Part shown: piece by piece, positions 52,301-61,405 of the stretch
Position numbering within the stretch: the stretch's first letter is position 1
Layout: each line of letters starts with the position of its first letter
Assembly: GCA_021927905.1 (NCBI GenBank)
Contig: BLLK01000038.1
Location: forward strand, 1,116,001 to 1,180,000
Direction of reading: 5' to 3'
Length of the DNA: 64,000 bases
Source: Chaetoceros tenuissimus
Lineage: Eukaryota; Bacillariophyta; Thalassiosirophyceae; Chaetocerotales; Chaetocerotaceae
Notes under the pieces: model-generated
Told to the model about the DNA's origin: nothing
What the model saw: the letters and a program-made list of their open reading frames with translations, nothing else
Database searches by the model: none
Position numbers and translations under genes: made by a program

Positions 52301-53442
52301 AATCTAGCATAATCTTCAAAGCTATGTACAGGAACTATTTGCCCATTTAAAGTAACAGTCAATTTTCCACCAGAACACCCAGCTACATCAAAAACTCGTC
52401 TACACATGATGGCATAATCATCATTGGGTATAATTTGATGTTTCTCATCACCTTTAGCCAACTTTTCTAAATCTGGTATGAAACTGACTCTTGTAAAATC
52501 TTGTTGCCTCCCCGCTTTTTTCACATCTTGAATCTCAGCAGCATGTACAATTTTCATATTATCTTCCCATTTTTGCCGATAATGTTTCTTTCTTACCCCA
52601 TCCAACGTTTCTAATTCAAACTCTCGTGAAAAGATGTTGGTTAATTTTGCCCCATATCCATGTCGTCCACCAGTCAACTTTTTCTGATTATCATCATCAA
52701 AATTACTTCCAGTAAGTAAATGTCCAAAAAGCATTTCAGGAAGGTACATATTCTCCTTCTTGTGTATTTGAACAGGTATACCTTTTCCATTGTTTGTAAT
52801 GGATATATAAGGAGGAGTAGCTTTCTTTCCTCTTGACGATGGTGTCCCAGGATAAATAATGACATCAATTTGTGTAGTAGACTGTTTGGCATCAGGACGT
52901 AACCGATTATCAAATGCATTTACTAATATTTCATCAAACACTTTGATCAAAGCTGGATAGCATGCTACCTTCTTTTGAACCATTTGAATATTTTCTTGAG
53001 TAGGTGCATCTTTCAATGATTGCATTTTTGTTTGTTCTCGAATCTCATCTTTGGCCAAGTTTGGTACAAGACTTTTATCAGGCATTGGTGGTTGCGGTTC
53101 AGGTACCCAGTTGGGAGTCGGCTGAGATTTTTCAACTGGACCAACATACATTCCTGGTCGAAGAAGGATATGTTCCAGTGGTGTCTTTCGACTGTATTGT
53201 TCTTCGATACTGAGTTCATTGGTAGATGCCTCATCTGCAAATCTGGCTTTTGAGGATGAATAACTTCTGCAAAAGATGTTTTGATTTATGAGTGCAGAGA
53301 ATGGTCGTTGATACTGTATTTTATAACTCTTTCCATCTCTGCATAGGACGCTCATTTTTGAATCTCCATGATTTGTAGATACTGGCTTGGCTTTTGAAAG
53401 ATACCTTTTGCCAGCCCTCGCTATTCGACTTGCCCGAATCAT
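49392..53442 (-). CDS. TOP2: DNA topoisomerase II (eukaryotic type) with organelle-type presequence
   Basis: Three exons on the minus strand, 53442-50781, 50708-50263 and 50186-49392, with 72- and 76-bp introns; the join is in frame and gives 1,300 residues. Motifs in order: GHKL ATPase (DNRLRPDAK, GRHGYGAKLTNIFS), Toprim (LTEGDSAKALAVAGL, PLRGKFLNVR, LMTDQDADGSHIKGL), catalytic Tyr924 in AASPRYIFTRL, and PIIPLLLVNGSQGIGTGW. The enzyme passes one DNA duplex through another with ATP. The first 75 residues are a basic amphipathic leader (MIRASRIARAGKRYLSKA), and the typical long charged C-terminal tail with nuclear signals is missing. This points to a mitochondrial enzyme. Confidence 0.95.
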
Positions 53443-54188
53443 CCTATGCTGCAGTCCTTAAAACTGTGTAATTACTTCGAACTTTACTTTGTAATACAAG
53501 TACACCTATATTATTTCTTGGCATGTTATTCATTACATACCTACATCATTGTGGAATCATTGAACCAATGGTCCTCCTTGTGTCGAGAGTCATAACCTGT
53601 ATTAGATATGTACATATCAATAATTTAGAATAAACTTGCTTCCAATAAATGTCGTACAAAGAGGACACTCTTTTCATCCTGGAGGGGGGTGACTTGCTCA
53701 CCGGACCCGGAGGCCACTTCTAGTAATATATGCTGATGGCAAAAAAATTTGGATCATAAAATATCTTCATGACTTAAGATATTTTATGATCGTAAGCTTA
53801 TAATCCAAGGTCTTTTTGAATATGTCAATTTACATGAGTTTTAGCCGATTGACCTCGTTTTGACATTAGTAGACGGTATATTGACAGTTGTCAAGAAAAA
53901 GTAGGAAAACTCAACGGTCAACATCAATCGTGTTTTATATCTGTTTAGAAAAACGAGTAATGAAATTAGGTGGGAATAAGAATTGAAAGACACGACTGAG
54001 CTAATGTGTCGGAAATCGTGCTAAAAAAAATCAGAATATCTAAAAATTTTTTTGTGATATTCCGGTTTGCTGTTTTTAGACTAAATTGTTATTTCTTGAT
54101 ACTATTGTATTTTTATCGTTACAGATTGTAAACTGTAATTCTTTCGTTGGTGCAACACATATATGTTGCAAGCAACATAACATGAAAG
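53443..54188. other. Intergenic region before the Helitron, with a 15-bp palindrome
   Basis: About 750 bp. A perfect inverted repeat, ATCATAAAATATCTT at 53753-53767 and its complement at 53776-53790, can form a hairpin with an 8-base loop. The 5' end of the Helitron should lie here, but a diagnostic TC terminus could not be fixed. No gene is seen. Confidence 0.5.
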
Positions 54189-55284
54189 ATGAGTACCAAT
54201 GAAGTGTTTTCATCATCTAAGATTTGTGAGCTCGTATGGTGTACTCTAAAGCATGAGGAGACATTCATTCATAACTGCTTGGGAAAGGAATTGAAGTATT
54301 ACATTGCAGGGTCGTTTGCTACATTTTTGCATAACGGGAAATATTTATACAATGACATTGATGTTTTTGTTATAGACTTCAGTACAGACAAGATTGTTGA
54401 AGTAGACGAAAGTCTGAGCTATAAAATCAAAGATAGCTACAAAGTTCCGTTGAAGGATAAGGATGGATGCATTTTTATGAATTCTAAATGCAAGAAATTG
54501 AATGTTGTTTTTGTTAAACAATGCAGCAGTATTCAATGAATTGAACCGAGGCGAAGACAAACACATGTTTGAATTTAGAGCTCCAGTCTTTATCAAATCT
54601 TGGCAGACTTGTTATTCCACTTGGGATGAAGATGACTATAAATTTGAGGTTGGATCTATGTCAAACATCACAGAGAGGCTTTTGGAATCCCATGCCTACT
54701 CAGGAAGAATCAGAGCTCACCCAGGGCTTTTGAATAACGATTTCGTATCATTCAGAACATATGCAAAGTATCAAGCGATTCTCCGTGTTAATTTGGAAGC
54801 TACCAATCTTCAGGATGCCAACAATGAAGTACCACTGTTGATTGCTGAAATACAGAAGATTCTAGCTTCTCCAGATTGGTTCCTATGCTATCAGATTGCA
54901 GCTTATTGGGAGTATGTTTGTCCAGAGAATACTCTGCAAGTTGATGATGTGCTTAATGAACTTTGGACAAAGGCCGCTGGCAAAGAAGAAAATCCATCCT
55001 TCAACTTGATCAAAAATGGTCTGCCAAAAGTGTTCCGTGCTGCAATGCAGAGAGCAAGAGGCGGATTGTACGGAGCGATGATCACTGATGCAAGATGCAA
55101 TCTTTCACAAGATCTTGGAAGTACTCCTATTGTCTCAAAAATTGGATTGAAACTTGATGAATTTCTAGTAGATGAAGACATTGCTGCATTCGCAACCTAT
55201 TTTTTCAAGGGTTATACCAGAGAGGCTGCACAGGTTCTTTTCAAGACTCAATTTGATGATCGCAATATGAATAACTTCTTCTAA
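54189..55284 (+). CDS. Nucleotidyltransferase-like accessory reading frames in the Helitron
   Basis: Two overlapping plus-strand frames, 54189-54539 (116 residues) and 54502-55284 (260 residues). The first has a nucleotidyltransferase-like core, YYIAGSFATFL then NDIDVFV, matching the family's GS...DxD pattern. The second, rich in charged helices (ERLLESHAYSGRIRAHPGLL), is not recognised. Overlap in different frames suggests a frame change or an unseen splice in one longer gene. It lies 41 bp before the Rep-helicase reading frame, on the same strand, so it is probably carried cargo or an accessory gene of the element. Confidence 0.45.
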
Positions 55285-55325
55285 ATTCTAAATGAAACTA
55301 ACATTTTTTTTTTCACATAGAACAT

Positions 55326-58300
55326 ATGAAAAATATTGCATCTCATTATAAATCTGTATCCAAAGCAAAGCGAAAGAAAAGAGTTCGTGAGAGTACATGC
55401 CAACATCATGAGATAGTAGACTTTTGTGGATCTCAGCATGTACAACAAATCCTACAGTTTCGGAAAAAAAAAGTTGGTAGAAAGCCAACGTTATTCTTTG
55501 AAAAAGTATATGAGTTATACCTAAATTACGCAACCTATGGAGAGGTCAAATATTTCCTGAATGGAAAAATAGATCCATTGATGCAATCTACGTGGAGAGA
55601 CAGTAAAAACAAACTGGATGAAATGATGGAAGCCTTTATTGATTTGCAAGCAGAAGAAGATCATCCGCAGTTATCTATTTCAGATGAAACAAGGGATCTG
55701 TTTTTTCAATCTTCGAGATCTAGACAACACGAAATACTACAAATGATTGCTTTCGAAGCAAGAAACCTGTCAATTGATCAACACAAATGTTCAGTATGTA
55801 AAGGAGCCTTTATTTCGAACAAATTCAATGGTGGTGAAACCAAAAAATGCTCTGACTGTCGCAAGAACAACAGAGACAAAGAGAAATGCTTTCGTATGTT
55901 CCCAGTTTGGTATGATGATGATGAGATCAAAGAAGATAAATACAAAGAAGCTCATTATGAATTGCCTGAAGAACTCAGAGATCTTACTGTGACAGAGAAA
56001 ATGCTGATACAAACACAGTCATTCTTAATTCCTTGTATACATATTGGAAAAGGGAAATTCGGTAAGATGTAACCATTAAAAATTGAATCAAACAAATTTC
56101 TTGAAATAAACTGACGCCACAATTCATTTGAAAAGGATTATGTGGACATACTGTTATGTTCAAGAGAGATATTGCAAGTATTTGTTTGCAGTTACCTCGT
56201 AGTGAACTGGATTATATTGAAATTAAGAGACTGTCGGTGAATAAAGACCAGCAAACCTTCGACACATTCAAAGTTCGGAGAAAGAAAGTAATAGCAGCAT
56301 TAAATTGGTTGAAGAAACATAATAGATTTTATCGGGACATCACAATTGTCGAGGAGAACTTAAATTGGATGGGTGATAAAGAAGAAGCGCAATTCACAAA
56401 CTTTAAGGAAAATCATACATTGTCTGAAAAATACAGCAACTGTTCTGTTGCTAAAAAGCAAACAGTAAATCCACTAGAAGAAAAAACAATGGAAATGTGT
56501 GGGGTTGCATCCGATCGAGCGGATTCATTGTTCTCAGTCGAAAGTAAACAAGTCATTGATGAATTAGCAGAAGCAACTGCAAAAAAGACAACACCATCTA
56601 CAATTATGTGGCCAGAAACAGACGAAAACCCAGTAGACGAATACACAGAAGAAGATTGTTTTGCAAAGTGTTACCCGTGGCTTTTTCCAGGTGGATATGG
56701 TGATATTTCCCATGAAGTGAAATCTGAACGTTCAAAAGCAATTGAGTGGACAAAACTATTGTTACTGTGGGAAGATGGACGATTTCAACATGATCCATGT
56801 TTTACCTTCCATGCATTTAATTTCATTCAACGACATGTAAACAATGGGTCTTCTCTTACACTTCTCAAGTCCATGTTCTCTGAAAACAAAACTGTTGACG
56901 ACATTAAAGAAGAAATAGAGAATGGCAACTTCTCAACTGTTGGAAAGATCCAAAACTTTGCGGCTCAAAAAATTAGAGGGAGTGATGGCTGGTGGCGCTC
57001 AAGAAAGCATGAATTGGACAGTTGGGTGGCCTACCATTTAGACAAGGGACATGGACCTCCAACCCTTTTCATGACATTTTCATGCGCAGAATACTGGTGG
57101 AATGATCTTTTGCATTTTCTAAAGAAGAAAATTATGAACACTGAAGATGAACATTTGTTACAGTCATTGGAAGAGGGAGATGAAGAATCACAACGAAAAA
57201 TTCAAGCAAAACTAGTGGATAAATACACAGCAAGTGTTCAAGTATTCTTTCAAGAGAAATTAGACAATTGGCTTGAAACCATAGGAAAAAACATCTTCAA
57301 TATCAAACACTATTACCTCAGGTTTGAATTTGCAAAAGGGAGAGGGCAAATTCATGCGCATATGGTAGCAATCACGGCAGATCATGAACTATTGACTGAA
57401 TTCTATCACACGTTTTGTATTGAACGCAAGGAAGAATTAGGGGCAGAATTAATGGAAGAATATGTCACAAATGTTTTGTCTTTAACAGAGGAAATAGATT
57501 TTGATAAAGAAAAACTGGTAAGTGAAATTGTATCATTACACCATTTACATTAAATGAATAGAACTAAACCTACTTTTCTTTAGGAATCAGAACAACAAAA
57601 ATTAAGAGAAACAAGCGAAAGTTCCGATAGTTCAGTAAGTACAAACTACCTCTAAACTTTTTTGAGTTAAATAGGGTTCCTAACCTATTATCAAAACAGT
57701 CGCCTCTATCCACCAATTTTTTTTCTGCGTCAAACCACAAACTCGACATGTGCCAACTTTGTTATGACGTACACATGCATGAATGTTCTGATTACTGTTT
57801 AGGTCCTCAAACAACGTAAGTCAATAAGCACATTATTCACACCACTAACAACAAAATTCTAACTTTTGTTACTCAGTAATGGGACAGCGAGAACATGCAG
57901 AATGGGAGCTGGTAAAGAAGTTATTCCTAACGACCACACAAGTACACCTGGCTTTGAATCACCAAAGGAAACAGCTTCCATTGAAAAAGACTACAAAAAG
58001 GATATTCATATTCTGAAATTGAAAAGAAATAATTCCAGACTCAAAAAAACATCTACTTCAATGTTGGAATCATGGAGAGCAAATTGTGATGTCTCAGTCA
58101 TCGTCTATGCTACTGATCCAAACAATATAGTTCCTGCAGATATTGCAAGAATCAATGGTTACATCACTTCATACTGTACAAAAGGCAATCTTTCATTTCA
58201 GGAAGAGAGAAATTCAATAGCAGCTATAATTAGCACATATGAAAATTGCGGGGTTAGATCGGAGCGAATGAACATGAATGCCATGTTAAGAAAATCTATG

Positions 58301-60910
58301 AACTCATTGTTGACAAGCAGAATAGTATCAAAGCCTGAAGCGTCTGTTGAACTTATGGGGTGTGATCTATATTGGTGCACGGAAAGCGCTAAACATATAA
58401 ATCTCACTGGGTTGCAGAAGCTTATGAAAGAAAAAAAGAAAATGACTGACCCAATTCAGAAATACAAGTTTAGACATGATACTCAAAAAAACCTTACATT
58501 CGTTGAATATATGAAAATTCTTGACAAAGGAAATGATTTGAACAATAACAACAATATGAGATTGAAAAGGATTGACCCCAAAACTAAACAAAGATATCTC
58601 CATCCTATTGGGTTCAATTCGAGTCCCATATTTCCTCCAACTAATCATTATGCTATTGCTACGCTGGTGTTGCATAAGAAATGGGACAATAGAAACAGAT
58701 TGGATTTCGAATTGAAGAAGAAAACTCCAATTGATGAATTTTATCAATTCCTTGAGTCTGACGATTGTCCACAGTCTGTAAAGTTGCAATATTGTATCGC
58801 CAAGCATAAATTTGAAAGAAAACTGTACAGAAGTGCCCCTCAAGAAGCCCATAACAAAGACCTTGGAGAACTGAACGAAGAGTCAACAAATTTATATAAC
58901 CTTGTAAGTCATGCAAGGTTTGATCATTCCAAACTTAGTGACTTCTACAAAGGTGACGACGGATATGACTTCAATGAAATCCATCATGACTTTGACCCAG
59001 ACAATAAATCTGGTCCTACTTGGCTTGATGACACAATAGACGCTATGGCTTTGCAGCAATCATCAGAGAAAAAAAAATACATTAACAGCTCTACAAACAA
59101 GCCATACGTAATTAGCGACATTGGAGACAATGAAGAACAGAAGGAAATAACATTCAAAGTGCTTCAAAAAATAAAAGAATGGATGGAATTTCCTGAAGTC
59201 CAGGCTCAAGAACCTTCTAGAAAATTTGAACCGTTGATTCTTACTGTTAGAGGGGCAGGTGGAACTGGAAAAAGTTTCTTAGTCAAGGTTATTGTCAATG
59301 CAATTGAGTCAATCTTTGATGTGAAAGTATCAGAATCATGTGCGCCAACAGGATGCGCGGCATACAACATCTTTGGAAAAACAATTCATTCTCTATTTTG
59401 TATTGACATTGATGACCCAACAAAAGAACTCTCTCAATACAAAAAAGAAAAACTATTTCAATTGTTGAGAAACGTGCTGCTTCTTGTTATAGATGAACGT
59501 AGCATGCTTAGTTTGGAACTTCTCAATGCAATCTCCAGAAATTGTAGTGAATTTGCACATGGTACAGGTAATACTGAAGAAATATTTGGTGGAATCCCAG
59601 TTATTCTTATTTTAGGCGATGACAGTCAATTGCCACCAGTCAAAAAGCTTGGAGCCTTTGATCTATTCTCAAAAACAGGTTTTAAAAATGATGCCATGAC
59701 TGGATCCGACTTGAAAGGAGCACAAATACTTGAGTCAACTGTTCAACAAGTCAAATCATTACGACAAGTCAAGAGAATAGTTCCTAATCAGGAAATGTTG
59801 CAAGAAATCAATGAAACTCTTAGAACAAAGTCTGGGTTGACAAAAGACCAGAGTATGGCGATTTGTAGATTGAACTTAGATAACGAAGACATTACAAAAG
59901 AACGCAGACTCCAAATCAAAGACAAGGCTCTATTCGTCTACACGACCAAGGAAGAGGTATTCACACATAATGAACAGGAACTGCGAGAAATTGTAGACAA
60001 GACAAATCCATTGATGGAATTTCCATATCAATTGCACAAAACTCCAAAATCAAAGTTAGACAAACCAATCAAATCTCATTTCAAATTGACAACTTTAATT
60101 GAAGCAAAGACGGTACTGACGAGAGGAGCGAGGGTTTCACTAACAACAAACAAATGTCCTTTACAGGGATTATTTAATGGGTCATTGGGAACAGTGATTG
60201 ATATTCGCTTTGCTAAAGGAGAAAGTCCATTGACTGGGAACTTGCCTTTGTTTGTAATTGTAGATTTTGACAATTACTGTGGTCCACCTTGGGACAACCG
60301 ATACCCAACATATGTTCCAGTTCCAATTCAAACATTGCTAGAAAATAGATCAAAATGCAATCTCAGATGTTGTGAAATGAAATATGTTCCATTAGAAATT
60401 GCATTTGCAAGAACTTTACATAAAGTTCAAGGTCAATCAATAGGAGAAGGGCATCCGGTTACAATAATGGTTTTTAATCCAGGTAAAACAGCATTCGAAG
60501 GGAACAATCCAGGCTTACTGTACACTGGAATAAGTAGAGCTACCTCAATGGGAACAAATGACGTCAACAATTCTGCTATTTATTTCAATTATGAAAGCAA
60601 GTTTAAACTTTACACAAGAATACGTGAAATACACCACAAAAGAAAAAGTGTGAAGCGGAAATTGGACAATGAAAATGCTAATGAGTTTGTAGAACCACAA
60701 CTAACAAATGAAATATACACGAAAGTCAAAAAGAGGAAATTTTGGACGATGTTTTTAGATCAAAAAGAATCTCTCACTAATTTGAACACAACAGATGATG
60801 AACGAACGAACATATTGCAGTGGTTAAATCAAAAACAAGCCAATGTTACTTGTCAAGAAAACTTGTATCAAATTGTTAGAAACCATTCGAAACGGTATAA
60901 AGCTAATTAA
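55326..60910 (+). CDS. Helitron Rep-helicase (HUH endonuclease plus Pif1-like helicase), spliced
   Basis: Five exons fit with intact phases: 55326-56061, 56136-57517, 57584-57634, 57700-57815 and 57877-60910, giving about 1,772 residues. The first exon may have an earlier partner, since an intron-like TTTCACATAG precedes it. Exon 1 ends in the element-specific LPEELRDLTVTEKMLIQTQS block. Rep motifs follow: PTLFMTFSCAEYWWNDL, the HUH HAH in GRGQIHAHMVAI, and YITSYCTKG with two tyrosines. A Cys/His finger, CQLCYDVHMHECSDYC, is in exon 4. The helicase has GAGGTGKSFL, LLVIDERSML, GDDSQLPPV and FARTLHKVQGQS. All catalytic motifs seem present, so it may be recently active. Confidence 0.85.
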
Positions 60911-60942
60911 ATTGAATATATAAATAGGATCAAAAAAACATT

Positions 60943-61120
60943 ACGAATGTAGCTTGTATTGGAAACCTTGAAATATGAATACCATATTTGAGACTTGTGA
61001 ATACAGCTTGTATTGGAAAACTTGAAATACTACGAATGTAGCTTGAATTGGAAACCTTGAAAAAAGAATACCCAATTTGAGACGTGTCAATACAGCTTGT
61101 ATTGGAAAACATGAAATATC
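60943..61120 (+). repeat. 89-bp tandem repeat, two units with internal half-repeats
   Basis: Two units, 60943-61031 and 61032-61120, begin ACGAATGTAGCTTG and end GAAAT with a few differences. Each contains two similar halves, GTAGCTTGTATTGGAAACC and ACAGCTTGTATTGGAAAAC, so four related 45-bp parts lie in a row. It follows the Rep-helicase stop by 32 bp and may belong to the 3' subterminal region of the Helitron. Confidence 0.85.
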
Positions 61121-61136
61121 TCAAAATAATTTTGAG
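61120..61136. repeat. Palindrome after the Helitron repeats
   Basis: CTCAAAATAATTTTGAG can form an 8-bp stem with one loop base. It lies at the outer edge of the tandem repeats, about 210 bp after the Rep-helicase stop. It may be the 3' hairpin of the transposon, or a transcription-end signal. Confidence 0.45.
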
Positions 61137-61142
61137 TTATTC

Positions 61143-61255
61143 ACACTTCTCTTACCCCTCCCCTTTCATACCTCTTTTCTGTCCCTCTTCTCTCCCCTTC
61201 TTTCTCTTCCAATTCCCTCCCACCCCGCCCCACACCTACGTCACCCCCCTCCAGT
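61143..61255 (+). other. Polypyrimidine tract, about 110 bp
   Basis: From about 61143 to 61255 the plus strand is almost all C and T (for example CCCTCCCCTTTC and CTCTTCTCTCCCCTTC), ending in CCCACCCCGCCCC and ACCCCCCTCC. Such tracts can form triplex DNA and often lie near promoters. It is 150-260 bp before the dipeptidase start codon. Confidence 0.7.
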
Positions 61256-61405
61256 TTATTCATTACATGTTTCATTCATGAATATTCTCTCTCTCTTCAT
61301 TTCAGTGCAAGGATATTCTACCTGGCACCAAACTCTCTCTCTTCTCTAGTTTTCGTTTGAAGAAAAAAGATACCATCTCATTATTCCCAAGGTCGAACTC
61401 TAGAC

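Larger units (their letters stand above)
54189..61136 (+). mobile_element. Helitron-type rolling-circle transposon (ends approximate)
   Basis: The span covers the nucleotidyltransferase-like frames, the spliced Rep-helicase gene and the 3' tandem repeats, ending at a palindrome at 61120-61136. It is recognised by the Rep (HUH, two tyrosines) joined to a Pif1-type helicase, the mark of Helitrons. The termini are not proven: neither the 5' TC nor the 3' CTRR was found in clear position, so the ends given are only the outermost features I can tie to it. Confidence 0.7.
60911..61405. other. Spacer between Helitron and isoaspartyl-dipeptidase gene
   Basis: Holds the tandem repeat (60943-61120), a palindrome (61120-61136) and a long polypyrimidine tract (about 61143-61255), each listed separately. 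The last 150 bp form the 5' flank of the next gene. No other gene is seen. Confidence 0.6.
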
